Assembly: GCA_002067745.1 (NCBI GenBank)
Contig: MVRU01000006.1
Coordinates: forward strand, 1-64,000
From: Syntrophus sp. PtaU1.Bin005
Lineage (GTDB): Bacteria > Desulfobacterota > Syntrophia > Syntrophales > Syntrophaceae
Direction of reading: 5' to 3'
Length of the DNA stretch: 64,000 nt
In this document: piece after piece, positions 40,176 through 48,792 of the stretch
How the letters are laid out: the number at the start of each line of letters is the position of its first letter
Numbering within the stretch: the first letter of the stretch is position 1
Made by a program: the position numbers and the translations under genes
The notes under the pieces: model-generated
What the model was told of the DNA's origin: nothing
Seen by the model: only the letters and a program-made list of their open reading frames with translations
Databases searched by the model: none

Positions 40176-41012
40176 TCAGCCGGTTCCCTCCAGAAATTGC
40201 TCCACCAGACATTCCACCCGGCGCATGAGCTGTTCGTAATCGGGTAGCCCCTTCCCACGTTCCAGAAAAAAGCGGAAAATGCGGGCCTCGACGGAAAAAA
40301 TCTCCCGGAGAAGACGGGCTGTCTCTTCCTGCCGCCGTTCCACCCGGTTCCTGTCACCGTAGGCATCACCGCTGTGTTCATTCAAGCCAAAATCATCAAT
40401 GAGCAGAATATCTTTCAATGCGTCCAGCCCAAGCCCGGACTTCAACGACTGCCAGAAGCACGGCGAGTCTTTGTGCCCCCCCAGATCCGCGGAATTGGCC
40501 ACGATGAGCGCGGCGGGCGGCTCCGGGCCGAAGGCTTCCTTCGCGGAAACGGCGGGAATTTCCCAGTCCGCAAGATACCTCAGGATCGCCGGCGTGGCTT
40601 CCGCGTAATGATCCGTTGCAATGACCGTGCAGAGTCCCGGCTGATCCGCAAGCTTCCTGAGGAGGGGGCGCCACGGGTCCTCCATGCGGGATGCCGCGAG
40701 ATAGGAATCCACGAAGGCCTCCGCAGCCCTCCCCAAATCGGGAACGAACCCTGATCCGGCGCTGGAAGACGCCCCCCCGGCATCATGAAGAAGGCACCTC
40801 AGAAGAATCTGTCGGTAGCCCACCGGGGTCGTACTGCCTTCCTCCCAGGTCGGATGGACGATCTTCTCCCAGAGCCGGGAAGGCGTGATGCCCAGGAAGG
40901 CGAGGCCGCTCTGGTCCAGCGCCGACTGGAGAGAATCCCCCCGGCCGAACAGAACGGCCTGAAGGCTCAGCGTCCCCGAATAGTCCAAAAGAATCAGCTT
41001 GTGCGGTTTCAT
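40176..41012 (-). CDS. HAD-superfamily-like hydrolase
   Basis: A 278-residue protein from ATG 41012, 25 bp after thiE. HAD motif I is LILLDYSGTLS: the nucleophile Asp10 is present but the usual second Asp is Ser, as in HAD members that are not simple phosphatases. TVIATDHYAEATP fits motif II, and LLIDDFGLNEHSGDAYG looks like motif IV. A helical C-terminal part (FFLERGKGLPDYEQL) ends it. Being third in a thiamin gene set, it might act on a thiamin phosphate or precursor, but that is a guess. Confidence 0.6.
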   Translation of the reverse strand: MKPHKLILLDYSGTLSLQAVLFGRGDSLQSALDQSGLAFLGITPSRLWEKIVHPTWEEGSTTPVGYRQILLRCLLHDAGGASSSAGSGFVPDLGRAAEAFVDSYLAASRMEDPWRPLLRKLADQPGLCTVIATDHYAEATPAILRYLADWEIPAVSAKEAFGPEPPAALIVANSADLGGHKDSPCFWQSLKSGLGLDALKDILLIDDFGLNEHSGDAYGDRNRVERRQEETARLLREIFSVEARIFRFFLERGKGLPDYEQLMRRVECLVEQFLEGTG

Positions 41013-41037
41013 GCGATTCTGACCCTGCTCAAAAAAG

Positions 41038-41730
41038 CTAAGAGCGCTCCCGCTGCGCTCCAGACAGATCCCCCTTTTCCTGCGCCTCAGCAATGTCACG
41101 GCAGAGATCCCTCGCGGCCCTGCAGGGATCCGATGCCGCACAGATTGCCGACACCACGGCGATCCGGTCGGCCCCGGCCAGGATGACCGCGCCGGCATTT
41201 TCGTGGGAAATTCCACCGATGGCAACGAGGAAATGGCGGGAAAACGACCGGATCCGCGTCAGGCCCTCCAAGCCCCAGGGTGCTTTGGTATCCCTTTTGG
41301 TGGGTGTGGCAAAAACGGGACTGACGCCGAGATAATCGACGTCCAGGGATTGGGCCTGCACCACGTCTTCCCAGGATTCCACGGAGAGACCGATGATGGC
41401 CTTGGGCCCCAGCAGCCGGCGGGCCGTTTCATAGGGCATATCCTCCTGGCCTATATGGATTCCGTCCGCTTCAGAGGCCAGGACGACATCAAGGCGGTCG
41501 TTGATGATCAGGGGAACCCCGAGAGGGAAGAGGAGCGCTTTCAGGCGTCTGGCCTCCTCAACAAAGGGGCGGGTGGCCAGATCCTTTTCCCGGAGCTGGA
41601 CCCAGGCCGCACCGCCTTGTACGGCCATTGAAACGACCTCTTCGACACTTCTTCGGCCGCACAGGCTGCGGTCCGTGACAAGGTACAATCCATCGGTTTT
41701 TCTCCGGGCGGAAAAAGGTCGATCCATCAT
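41038..41730 (-). CDS. thiE: Thiamine-phosphate synthase ThiE
   Basis: ThiE couples HMP-PP and THZ-P to thiamine phosphate. ATG 41730 overlaps the thiM stop (ATGA) and has CAGGAG upstream; 230 residues. Motifs: YLVTDRSL, AAWVQLREKD (pyrophosphate binding), LIINDRLDVVLASEADGIHIGQED (here residues 75-98), the flexible loop GVSPVFATPTKRDT and VAIGGISHENAGAVILAGADRIAVVSAI with its glycine-rich phosphate site at about 180-207. Confidence 0.94.
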   Translation of the reverse strand: MMDRPFSARRKTDGLYLVTDRSLCGRRSVEEVVSMAVQGGAAWVQLREKDLATRPFVEEARRLKALLFPLGVPLIINDRLDVVLASEADGIHIGQEDMPYETARRLLGPKAIIGLSVESWEDVVQAQSLDVDYLGVSPVFATPTKRDTKAPWGLEGLTRIRSFSRHFLVAIGGISHENAGAVILAGADRIAVVSAICAASDPCRAARDLCRDIAEAQEKGDLSGAQRERS

Positions 41731-42542
41731 CCGGCTCCTGGTGAGGTTCGCATTCGACGGACAAGGTCTTCCTCGGTCAGCTGATAAAGGATGTCCAGGA
41801 AGTGAAGCTGCAGGCTTCCCGGGCCGGGGGAGATTTCCGCAGCCATTTCGCCGGCAACGCCCATGATCGCCATGGCTTGCGCCGCAGCCAGGGCAAAGGA
41901 CGGGTTCACGGCTGCAAAGGCGCCGCAGAGGGCGGAGGCCGTGCACCCAAGCCCCGTCACCCGGGCCATCAGGGGATGGCCGTTTTTGATCCCCAGAAGC
42001 ACCTGCCTGCTCACAATGAAATCCGTCTCTCCGCTGATGCAGATCGTGCTCCCATAGCGTTCGCTCATCCTGCGGGCGGCCTCGACGGCGCGGCTTGAAT
42101 GTTCCGTGGCGTCAACCCCTTTGGTCCGCCCCTTTTCAGCGGCCGCCAACGCCAGAATTTCAGAGGCATTGCCCCTGATGATCGTCGGGGCAACCGCATC
42201 CAGGAGCTTCCGGACGGTCCGGGTCCGATAGGACGTGGCCCCTGCTCCGACCGGGTCCAGCACGATGGGAATCCGCCGCTCGGCGGCCTTCCGTGCCGCG
42301 CTGGTCATAGACTCGACCCAGGGCGGGCTGAGCGTTCCTATGTTGATCACCAGGGCCGACGCGGCGCTGACCATCTCTTCCACTTCCTCCCGGGCATGGG
42401 CCATGACGGGCGAGGCGCCCAGGGCCAACAGGGCGTTGGCCGTGCTGTTCATCACGACATAATTCGTGATATTGTGGATCAAAGGGGCCTGAGCGCGAAT
42501 GGTCGAGACCGCTTCCCAGGTGTTTTCAGGGGTAATCGGCAT
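41727..42542 (-). CDS. thiM: Hydroxyethylthiazole kinase ThiM
   Basis: ThiM salvages hydroxyethylthiazole by phosphorylation. ATG 42542 follows AAGGAGAAGGG; 271 residues. Family motifs: PLIHNITNYVVMNSTANALLALGASPVM (here 21-48), VLDPVGAGAT (substrate and Mg), IIRGNASEI, and VTGLGCTASALCGAF with the catalytic Cys/Gly anion hole. It heads thiM-thiE-HAD; I found no TPP riboswitch in the 140 bp upstream. Confidence 0.94.
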   Translation of the reverse strand: MPITPENTWEAVSTIRAQAPLIHNITNYVVMNSTANALLALGASPVMAHAREEVEEMVSAASALVINIGTLSPPWVESMTSAARKAAERRIPIVLDPVGAGATSYRTRTVRKLLDAVAPTIIRGNASEILALAAAEKGRTKGVDATEHSSRAVEAARRMSERYGSTICISGETDFIVSRQVLLGIKNGHPLMARVTGLGCTASALCGAFAAVNPSFALAAAQAMAIMGVAGEMAAEISPGPGSLQLHFLDILYQLTEEDLVRRMRTSPGAG

Positions 42543-42684
42543 GACTTCCCTTCTCCTTCCTGCTGCTGAAAAGACGGGAGTATCTTATCTTCGGCCGCTG
42601 CCCCTTGCAAGGGGGAATTGCCCCTTGACTTTCAGCGGCGATCAATGTTTCTTCTTCAAGAAAAGAAAGGAATCTTAAAACTTC

Positions 42685-43428
42685 ATGGAATGTTACAGAA
42701 GAAATAGAGGGGCAAAATTCCTCACCAGGGGTTTCCTCTTCATCGCTCTTTCGATCCTCGCGCTGCCGGGAGGGCAGGCTTTGGCCGCGGAAAGATCGCC
42801 GAATGAAGCCTTTAAAAAAAGTTACCCCCAGATCCCGGCGGAAAGGATTTCGGAAACGGCCATCAAGGGGGTTTACGAGGTGATCGTCGGCAATGAGATT
42901 CTCTATTACGCTCCCGAAACGGATTGCCTGCTGCTCGGGGAAATCGTTACGAAGGAGGGGAAAAATCTGACCCGGGAGAAGATTCGGGAACTGATTGCGG
43001 CCAAAGCGAAAAACCTGCCCCTGGATTCGGCGATCACGATCGGAACGGGACCGCATCGCGTCATTGAAATCACGGATCCGGATTGTCCCTACTGCCGCCA
43101 GGCCTCCGCCTTTTTTGCCGGACGGACGGATGTGACCCGTCATATCTTCTTCTATCCCCTTCCCTTCCACAAGGATGCCGAGGCGAAGGCGCTTTATGTC
43201 TTCTGTGCCAAAGACTGGGGAAAAGCCTACGAGGAAGCGATGACAGGAAAGCTGGACAGCATGAACTTCCAGCGCTGCGGGGACAGCCGGGCGGAGGAAA
43301 CCCTCAGGAAGCACAAGGAGGTTGCCACCCGGTTGGGATTGACCGGCACGCCTTTCTTTCTCATCGGGGATTCAGCGGTTTTCGGCGCCAACATCGCCGA
43401 GATAGAAAATCTCCTGAAATCGAAATAA
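42685..43428 (+). CDS. DsbC/DsbG-like periplasmic thiol-disulfide protein
   Basis: A 247-residue exported thioredoxin-fold protein. The signal peptide covers about 1-35 (ALSILALPGGQALAAE). An N-terminal dimerisation-like part resembles DsbC (IKGVYEVIVGNEILYYAPE); the active site is EITDPDCPYCRQAS (CPYC, about 136-139); the cis-Pro loop is LTGTPFFLIG. As in DsbC, a second Cys pair (CAKDW, RCGD) follows. It would act as a disulfide isomerase, reduced through the CcdA-like protein encoded 630 bp away on the other strand. Confidence 0.85.
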   Translation: MECYRRNRGAKFLTRGFLFIALSILALPGGQALAAERSPNEAFKKSYPQIPAERISETAIKGVYEVIVGNEILYYAPETDCLLLGEIVTKEGKNLTREKIRELIAAKAKNLPLDSAITIGTGPHRVIEITDPDCPYCRQASAFFAGRTDVTRHIFFYPLPFHKDAEAKALYVFCAKDWGKAYEEAMTGKLDSMNFQRCGDSRAEETLRKHKEVATRLGLTGTPFFLIGDSAVFGANIAEIENLLKSK

Positions 43429-43492
43429 ATCCCCTTCATCACCAGCAGGTGCCCGGAGCCGCGGACTGCGTCTTTCGGCACCTGCATTCCCG

Positions 43493-44026
43493 CTAATCCG
43501 GCTGCTTCGCGAAAAGGCCGTTCAGGGAAGCTTCGAGATCCGGGCAGCGGCGGCAAACAAGACGACCGTTACGATCCAGGAGGATCATATCGGGAACCCC
43601 GCGAACGCCGTAAGTATCAGCGACCTCTCCCCGCTCATCCAGCAGGACGCGGTAAGAAAGCTGGTATTGACGGGCAAAGGATGAAACCTTCTGCGGGGAT
43701 TCCTGAATGAAGATTTGAACCACCTCCAGGCCTCGCGGGCCGTAGTTGGCGGCGATTTCCCGCAGGTGAGGCACTTCGGAACGGCAATGGGCGCACCAGG
43801 TGGTGCTGAAGATCAGGAGAACGGGTTTGCCTCGATGTTGGCTCAGGCGGAACGATTTCCCCTCCAGATCGGGGAGTTCAAAATCCGGCGCTTCGATGCC
43901 TTCGACTTGGGGCAGGCTTTGCTTCGATCCCTTTTCTCCCTGGTCGGAAGGCTCCAGGCAGCTTACCAGAGAGAAAACCACCAGGGAAAGTCCGACGACA
44001 ACGGGAAGAATCCGTAGAAGTTTCAT
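43493..44026 (-). CDS. TlpA/ResA-like thioredoxin lipoprotein
   Basis: A 177-residue exported thioredoxin. ATG 44026 is chosen because AGGAG lies before it; an in-frame ATG at 44050 is an alternative. The signal peptide ends in the lipobox SLVSC (Cys near 23). The redox site is STTWCAHCRSEVPHL (WCAHC, about 78-82) and the cis-Pro loop GVRGVPDMILLD. A further CRRC pair sits near the C-terminus. It follows the CcdA/DsbD-like gene in the same operon and is likely its reduction partner. Confidence 0.85.
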   Translation of the reverse strand: MKLLRILPVVVGLSLVVFSLVSCLEPSDQGEKGSKQSLPQVEGIEAPDFELPDLEGKSFRLSQHRGKPVLLIFSTTWCAHCRSEVPHLREIAANYGPRGLEVVQIFIQESPQKVSSFARQYQLSYRVLLDERGEVADTYGVRGVPDMILLDRNGRLVCRRCPDLEASLNGLFAKQPD

Positions 44027-44059
44027 GGTGTTCAATGCTCCTGCATCCATTCGTGAGAA

Positions 44060-44776
44060 TTAAACCAGCGCACCGCCGGCCCTGATCAGGAAATATTCGC
44101 CCGTGGCCAGAAGGAGCCAGCCACAGCCCTGTTTGATCCGTACCATCCAAAGGCCTGATTTGGGCAGGCCGGTCAGCAGCCCGGCAAAGGAACCGACGGC
44201 AAGAAGCAGCGTTCCCATGCCCAGGGCAAAAACAAACAGGAGGCTCATGCCGAAAAAGACGTTCTGCCGGCTAGCCACATAAGCGAGCAGCACGGAAAAG
44301 ACCGGCGCCGAGCAGGGGCCTACCAGAAGGCCTGAGGTAATGCCGATCACGAGACTGCCCAGAATGCCGCTGCTCAGGATGCCCTTTTCCGACCGGGCCA
44401 TAAACCCTGGAATCCGGATGGAAATCGAAAAGACATCCAGCATGGCCAACCCCATGAAAATACAGACATTGGCCACGAGAAAGGACGTCAGGAAGCTGTT
44501 CTGGAATCGGCCAAACAGCTGGCCCGTCAACGCGGAAACGCCGCCGAGAACCGCATAGGTCAGGGCCAGTCCCAGCACATAGGCCAGGGAAAGAAAAAAC
44601 GCCCGGGCCCGGGACTGTGCGCCCTGAGCGCCGATGTAGGCGATCACAACCGGCATGACCGGGTAGACGCAGGGGGTGAAACTTACGAGCACTCCGCCAA
44701 GATAGGCGGCCAGGTAAGCCGCAAACAGGGAATCCGCCATGTAGCCGCTCAGGCCGCCCAGGAAAGACTCCATCAT
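44060..44776 (-). CDS. CcdA/DsbD-type transmembrane electron transporter
   Basis: A 238-residue membrane protein with about six helices that passes reducing equivalents from cytoplasmic thioredoxin to periplasmic thiol proteins. The two functional Cys lie in the paired motifs SFTPCVYPVMPVV (about 30-42) and LVGPCSAPVFSVLL (about 150-163), the DsbD-beta pattern. The start overlaps the ridA stop (ATGATGG). It serves the TlpA- and DsbC-like proteins encoded next to it. Confidence 0.87.
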   Translation of the reverse strand: MMESFLGGLSGYMADSLFAAYLAAYLGGVLVSFTPCVYPVMPVVIAYIGAQGAQSRARAFFLSLAYVLGLALTYAVLGGVSALTGQLFGRFQNSFLTSFLVANVCIFMGLAMLDVFSISIRIPGFMARSEKGILSSGILGSLVIGITSGLLVGPCSAPVFSVLLAYVASRQNVFFGMSLLFVFALGMGTLLLAVGSFAGLLTGLPKSGLWMVRIKQGCGWLLLATGEYFLIRAGGALV

Positions 44777-45162
44777 CCATCCTCGCAGAGGGCGACCGCT
44801 TCGATTTCCACCAAGGCCCCCTTGGGCAGTTCCCGGACGGCAACACAGGATCTGGCGGGGCGGGAGTTTTCGAAATAGGTGATATACACCTCGTTGAATT
44901 CATTAAAGTTTGCCATATCGGACAGATAGACGGTGACCTTGACGACGGAGTCCAGACCGGCGCCGCCCGCCTTCAGGACGGCAGCCAGATTGTCAAGGGC
45001 CTTCCCGGCCTGTTCGACAAAAGGCCCCGTCGACAGTTGGCCGGTCCGAGCATCCACCGGAATCTGTCCGGAGACGAAAAGGAATCCGCCCGCCTTCACC
45101 GCCTGCGCATAGGGCCCGACGGGCAGGGGGGCTTCCCTGGTGGTCACCCATTTCTTCTCCAT
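44773..45162 (-). CDS. ridA: RidA-family 2-iminobutanoate/2-iminopropanoate deaminase
   Basis: RidA hydrolyses reactive enamine/imine intermediates released by PLP enzymes. ATG 45162 behind AGAGGAAAC gives 129 residues. The family signature ENSRPARSCVAVRELPKGALVEIEAVA falls at about 100-126 and contains the substrate-carboxylate Arg; PVGPYAQAVKAGGF and FVSGQIPVD start the fold. Overlaps the CcdA-like gene. Confidence 0.93.
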   Translation of the reverse strand: MEKKWVTTREAPLPVGPYAQAVKAGGFLFVSGQIPVDARTGQLSTGPFVEQAGKALDNLAAVLKAGGAGLDSVVKVTVYLSDMANFNEFNEVYITYFENSRPARSCVAVRELPKGALVEIEAVALCEDG

Positions 45163-45192
45163 GTTTCCTCTGAGCACCTCCCTGATGAACGG

Positions 45193-45555
45193 TTAGCCCT
45201 TACCGGAAAGATAATCGGCCAGTTCGCCCCGGACAATGGCCTCGTCCCCCTGATTGTACGCCATGATGTTTTTCAGGAGAACAAAAGAATCCGGATCCAT
45301 GCGGGTGAAATGGACTGCCGCCTTGTTTCGTTCACAGCGGACCACGGTTCCCTCAATCGTCAGGATCCGGGGATCGGGTTCTTCCGACAACCGGAGCTCA
45401 AGGATCACGACATCCTGAAGGTTGAATGGACACCGCGTTTTCAGCAACGCACCCTTGAGGCTGATATTCTCGATTTCTGCGGGACTTGCGGAATCGCCGA
45501 TTTTAAGGGTGACGTGACGGTCAAACGCAATCCGGGAAAACTGCCTTTCTCCCAT
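45193..45555 (-). CDS. PilZ-domain protein
   Basis: A 120-residue single PilZ domain, a candidate c-di-GMP receptor. ATG 45555 behind ACAGGAG is preferred to ATG 45585. N-terminal FSRIAFDRHVTL gives an RxxxxR-like element one residue longer than the canonical RxxxR, and ENISLKGALLKT supplies the N-x-S-x-x-G motif. Ligand binding therefore needs testing. First gene of PilZ-ridA-ccdA-tlpA. Confidence 0.75.
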   Translation of the reverse strand: MGERQFSRIAFDRHVTLKIGDSASPAEIENISLKGALLKTRCPFNLQDVVILELRLSEEPDPRILTIEGTVVRCERNKAAVHFTRMDPDSFVLLKNIMAYNQGDEAIVRGELADYLSGKG

Positions 45556-45906
45556 GGCATCTCCTGTTCTTTCATTCCGCTTCAAGATCCGGGTTTCCTC
45601 AAAATCCCCTGATCGGGATCCGGCATGCGTCTTTGTTCGGCCCCCGGACGCCCCCCGGTCTGTGGACCCGCATAGAGCCTATCGCCTGGAAGTGGAATAA
45701 GTTATTTGCATTTTTGTTTTTTATCGCATGAACGGCTCCTCCGGTCAAGGGGAACTAGCGCCTGAAGCCTGGCGGCGGACGCCCTTCTCACCAGGCCCCG
45801 CTGCACACCATCGGAAGAAAAACCATTGACACCCATGCCGGGCTTCTCTATATTCGCTCCACGCAGGAAAAATAATCCGTGAAATCCATTCCTTTTCGGT
45901 GAATAG
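45556..45906. other. Divergent intergenic region
   Basis: 351 bp between the PilZ gene and the isochorismatase gene; contains the promoter at 45826-45854 and no supported gene. Confidence 0.6.
45826..45854 (+). promoter_or_regulatory. Candidate promoter of the isochorismatase-like gene
   Basis: TTGACA (45826-45831), 17-base spacer, TATATT (45849-45854), near-consensus; transcription would start about 45 bp before the ATG. Confidence 0.7.
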
Positions 45907-46464
45907 ATGAAGCAGGCGCTAATCGTTTCCGACATGCTGGAGGACTTCATCCGGCTGGATGGACCCCTTCCCATGGGTGAAGAAGGCATCAACATCATCC
46001 CCAATCTTCAGAAATTGATCCGGTTCTGCCGGGAAAATGCCATCCCCGTCATCTACTCCAACGATGCGCTATCGCCGGACTGCTTCCTCTTTCAGTCCCG
46101 GATGAATCCCCATGCGATTCAGGGAACGCCGGGAGCGAAGGTCATCAGCGAACTGAAGCCTGAAGATGGTGACCTGATCGTGGAGAAGCCCCGTTTCAGC
46201 GCTTTTTTCAAGACGGAACTCGCCGCCATCTTGAGGAAGCGGGGAGTGGACACGGTTGTCATCGGAGGGGTTTCCACCGAGGTCTGCGTTCTCAGTACGG
46301 CCTATGACGCCGTCTGCCATGATTTTCACGTCATCGTTCTTGACGACTGCGTTGCCTCCCGCTTTCCGGAAACCCGGGACCGGGTGCTCTACGTTCTCAG
46401 AAAAACCCCGCTTTACCCCCTGCTCCGGGTTATGAGCCTTGCCGATTTCCAGAAGACCGTCTAG
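45907..46464 (+). CDS. Isochorismatase-family cysteine hydrolase
   Basis: A 185-residue hydrolase of the nicotinamidase/isochorismatase fold. The triad is D9 (LIVSDMLEDF), Lys in VEKPRFSAF (about 97) and Cys in GGVSTEVCVLSTAYDA (about 122-137). The metal or substrate Asp lies in YSNDALSPD. Substrate cannot be read from sequence: nicotinamide, isochorismate and N-carbamoyl compounds are all possible. It is a single gene behind its own promoter. Confidence 0.85.
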   Translation: MKQALIVSDMLEDFIRLDGPLPMGEEGINIIPNLQKLIRFCRENAIPVIYSNDALSPDCFLFQSRMNPHAIQGTPGAKVISELKPEDGDLIVEKPRFSAFFKTELAAILRKRGVDTVVIGGVSTEVCVLSTAYDAVCHDFHVIVLDDCVASRFPETRDRVLYVLRKTPLYPLLRVMSLADFQKTV

Positions 46465-46644
46465 TTCCAGCTCGCCATCCCGCCGCGATCTTCGCGGGCC
46501 GCGTTACCGGCACCCGCCATGTGTCTGCGTGCTACGGCCTCGTCTCCGCCTTGGCGCCTCGATATCGTCATGAAATCTGGGAGCAACATCGAGAAAGAAG
46601 CAAAGGCGGTCATCTCCGGCATGTTCCCGGATGTGTGACGAGTT

Positions 46645-46681
46645 AAAAAAACCCCGGACAGGAACGGATTTCTGTCCGGGG
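46645..46681 (-). terminator. Intrinsic terminator of the SLC13-type transporter gene
   Basis: Minus strand CCCCGGACAG pairs perfectly with CTGTCCGGGG over a ten-base loop, followed by seven T. It lies about 35 bp beyond the transporter stop. Confidence 0.92.
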
Positions 46682-46714
46682 TCAATTTCCCTGCTATGCT
46701 ATGAATTCAATTCG

Positions 46715-48181
46715 TTAACGGATAACGCCGATCATCTTCCAGTACGGCACGGCCACCAGCAGGGAAATAAAGGCCGCCGCAATGTAGATCAAGCCGAACT
46801 TAAACACATGGGCCGGCGCCCACCCCTTGCCCTGAATCATCCCTTCACCCATCAGAAGAAAGGGTTGCTGGTAGGACAGGAGGAAGAAGTTGACGGCGAT
46901 CAGATAGGCCATGGTCACCGCCAGGGGATGATACCCGAAGTCGTTGAAGAGCGGGATCAGCATGATGATGGTCAACGCGGCGGTGGTGAAGCCCCAGGGA
47001 ACGTCAATGAAGCGGATGAGCAGGAGCCCCGCGGTGATGACCAGCATGAACAGCAGGGGAGCGCCCGCTACGGACATGATGGGCCCTTTGATCAGGGGGC
47101 CGAACCAGGCGGAGATTCCGGAAACACCGAAGATGGGGGGCAGAGCCACGGCGATGCCGAAGAAGCAGACCACGTCCCAGTTGATGCCGGAGCTGATTTC
47201 CGGACCGTTGATGATGCGGAACATGACGAAGAGGAACAGGGCGAACAGGGCCGTAGCCGCCGTGGGAATTCCGTGCTGCCTTTCCGTGAAGAACATCAAC
47301 AGCGAGCCGACAAGGATCAAAAGGGAAATGATTTCATCCTTGGACATGGGGCCCAGTTTCTTGTATTCCTCCTTGAAGACGTCGGAGCTGATGGCGATGG
47401 CTTCTTTCGGCTTGGCCAGAATGTAAGCCAGGGCAATGTACACAAGAGTCACCACAAACCAAGGCAGGGCCAGAATCTTGAACCAGTCGGCAAAATTGCA
47501 CAGGTGCTTGATTTCGGGAGGAAAGAATCCCTGCATGATCGGTCCGGAGAGGGATCCGGTCAACCATCCGGTCCCAGGGAAAAGAGCCATCCCCCAGGCC
47601 ATCAGACAGATAAATGCCGAGCCATTGGAGCGATACTCCAGTTTACAGGCTTCCACAATCCCGATGGCAATCGGAACAACAATAGCCACACGGACGGTGA
47701 TGGAAGGGGTCAGAGCGGACAGCGCAACGCCGATCACGAACCAGCTGATCGCCAGGCCAAGCCAGGTTGCCGGAAACGTCTTCAGAACCATATAGGCGAT
47801 GCGCTTGCCCAAACCCGTTTTCTGCAGAACGAAACCAAAGTAGAGTGCGGGAATCAGGACCCAGACGGCTGATGAAGTAAAGCCGCCCATAACGACTTCA
47901 TAGATTTGCGGTGGCGCCTTGAAGGGGACTTTGCCCGGGAACACCAGACCCGCTTTGTAGGCAAAAAATAGCGCCAGGGTAAGACCAAGGATGATGGAAG
48001 TACCAGACATGAAAGGCAGGTTACCGGGACGGAAGATCCACATCCCAAGACCCGCGATAACGGTACCCATGACGTAATGTCCCAGAGGCGACAACCCGGG
48101 GGCAAACGGCTGTATCAACGCGATCAAAATACCAAGCACAGCAACTGCAAGAACTCCTAACATTTTGCGATCACTCAGCAT
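46715..48181 (-). CDS. SLC13/DASS-type anion permease
   Basis: A 488-residue inner-membrane transporter with 11-13 hydrophobic helices. The family elements are the two Ser-Asn/Thr-type re-entrant segments: LSALTPSITVRVAIVVPI near 155-172 and the C-terminal FRIIN, FIDVPWGFTTAAL part, and a cytoplasmic loop with VFKEEYKKLGPMSKDEI in the middle. DASS proteins carry dicarboxylates, sulfate or other anions, usually with sodium. A dicarboxylate would fit fumarate/succinate turnover here, but the substrate is not shown. Start at ATG 48181 with AAAGGAGGAG. Confidence 0.82.
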   Translation of the reverse strand: MLSDRKMLGVLAVAVLGILIALIQPFAPGLSPLGHYVMGTVIAGLGMWIFRPGNLPFMSGTSIILGLTLALFFAYKAGLVFPGKVPFKAPPQIYEVVMGGFTSSAVWVLIPALYFGFVLQKTGLGKRIAYMVLKTFPATWLGLAISWFVIGVALSALTPSITVRVAIVVPIAIGIVEACKLEYRSNGSAFICLMAWGMALFPGTGWLTGSLSGPIMQGFFPPEIKHLCNFADWFKILALPWFVVTLVYIALAYILAKPKEAIAISSDVFKEEYKKLGPMSKDEIISLLILVGSLLMFFTERQHGIPTAATALFALFLFVMFRIINGPEISSGINWDVVCFFGIAVALPPIFGVSGISAWFGPLIKGPIMSVAGAPLLFMLVITAGLLLIRFIDVPWGFTTAALTIIMLIPLFNDFGYHPLAVTMAYLIAVNFFLLSYQQPFLLMGEGMIQGKGWAPAHVFKFGLIYIAAAFISLLVAVPYWKMIGVIR

Positions 48182-48208
48182 ATCTCCTCCTTTTTTAAAA
48201 AACGTGAT

Positions 48209-48241
48209 TTAAACTTCTAACCTTGCATTACGATCCTTCAT
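48209..48241 (-). CDS. Possible 10-residue leader peptide
   Basis: On the minus strand AAGGAGGTGA (48250-48241) matches the 16S rRNA 3' end over about 11 bases. It runs directly into an ATG at 48241 that opens a 10-codon frame (MKDRNARLEV) ending with TAA at 48209, 27 bp before the transporter start. The spacing between ribosome site and ATG is tight. It may be a leader peptide, a ribosome stand-by site, or chance. Confidence 0.25.
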   Translation of the reverse strand: MKDRNARLEV

Positions 48242-48318
48242 CACCTCCTTCCTCAAAAAAAACAGGAGTCTAGAGTAAAACACTGCCATTCGGAAAAGAC
48301 TCCGAATTCTACACTCTA

Positions 48319-48347
48319 GCTATAATATGACTTGACCTATAGTACAA
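48319..48347 (-). promoter_or_regulatory. Weak promoter candidate for the SLC13-type gene
   Basis: Minus strand TTGTAC (48347-48342), 17 bases, TATAGC (48324-48319), within an A/T-rich patch. Confidence 0.35.
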
Positions 48348-48395
48348 TCCGGAACATAACGCCAGCTCTTTTTAACTCTTCGATCAGGTTTCCTC

Positions 48396-48578
48396 TCAGA
48401 ATCTGAACGTTCTCCGCACCAGCAACTGCCTTACCTTCGGCGAGGAAGCCGCCGAGAAATGCCCCCTGATTTCAAAGCCATCTCCTTCAGGATGTACGAT
48501 GATGGAAGGCCGATCCGGAACCACCGCCCGAGCGCCCTGAACCGGCAGACAGAACACGATTGAGGCAAAAGCACCCAT
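48396..48578 (-). pseudogene. Possible remnant of an exported SRPBCC-like protein
   Basis: A 60-codon frame begins with a signal-peptide-like MGAFASIVFCLPVQGARA and continues with IIVHPEGDGFEIRGHFSAAS, which recalls the first strands of START/SRPBCC (polyketide cyclase-like) proteins, then ends after RRTFRF. Intact members are about 150-200 residues, so most of the domain is missing. No good ribosome site. The assignment rests on one short stretch. Confidence 0.3.
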
Positions 48579-48792
48579 GTCCGGGCGCTTTTGCCGGTGG
48601 GGGAGGGAAAAACATCATCCGGAGCCATACGGTCGGCATAGGAACGGGGCGGACTAACGGCCGGGCGGATTTGCATCCGGTGAGAAAGGGCTTTCCGGCG
48701 AGCATGGCGCGGAGGGCAACAGGAAGGGCATCCATGCTCCGCAGGCCAGGGCGGATCTGGAAGGTGGCCTGGGCCGGAGTCAGGGGGCGCAC

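Larger units (their letters stand above)
48182..48792. other. Long intergenic region with leader and a gene remnant
   Basis: 611 bp without an intact gene. From the transporter side: a possible 10-codon leader frame at 48209-48241 with an extremely strong ribosome site, a weak promoter candidate (48319-48347), and a 60-codon remnant at 48396-48578. 48579-48792 has no recognisable content. Confidence 0.5.

Noticed and set aside
42543-42684. TPP riboswitch before thiM
   Set aside because: I looked for the conserved CUGAGA and GAUCUGG-type segments on the minus strand and found neither.
46631-47872. 413-codon plus-strand frame
   Set aside because: It is antisense to the SLC13-type transporter; its Gly/His/Asp/Gln-rich composition is typical of an antisense membrane-protein frame.
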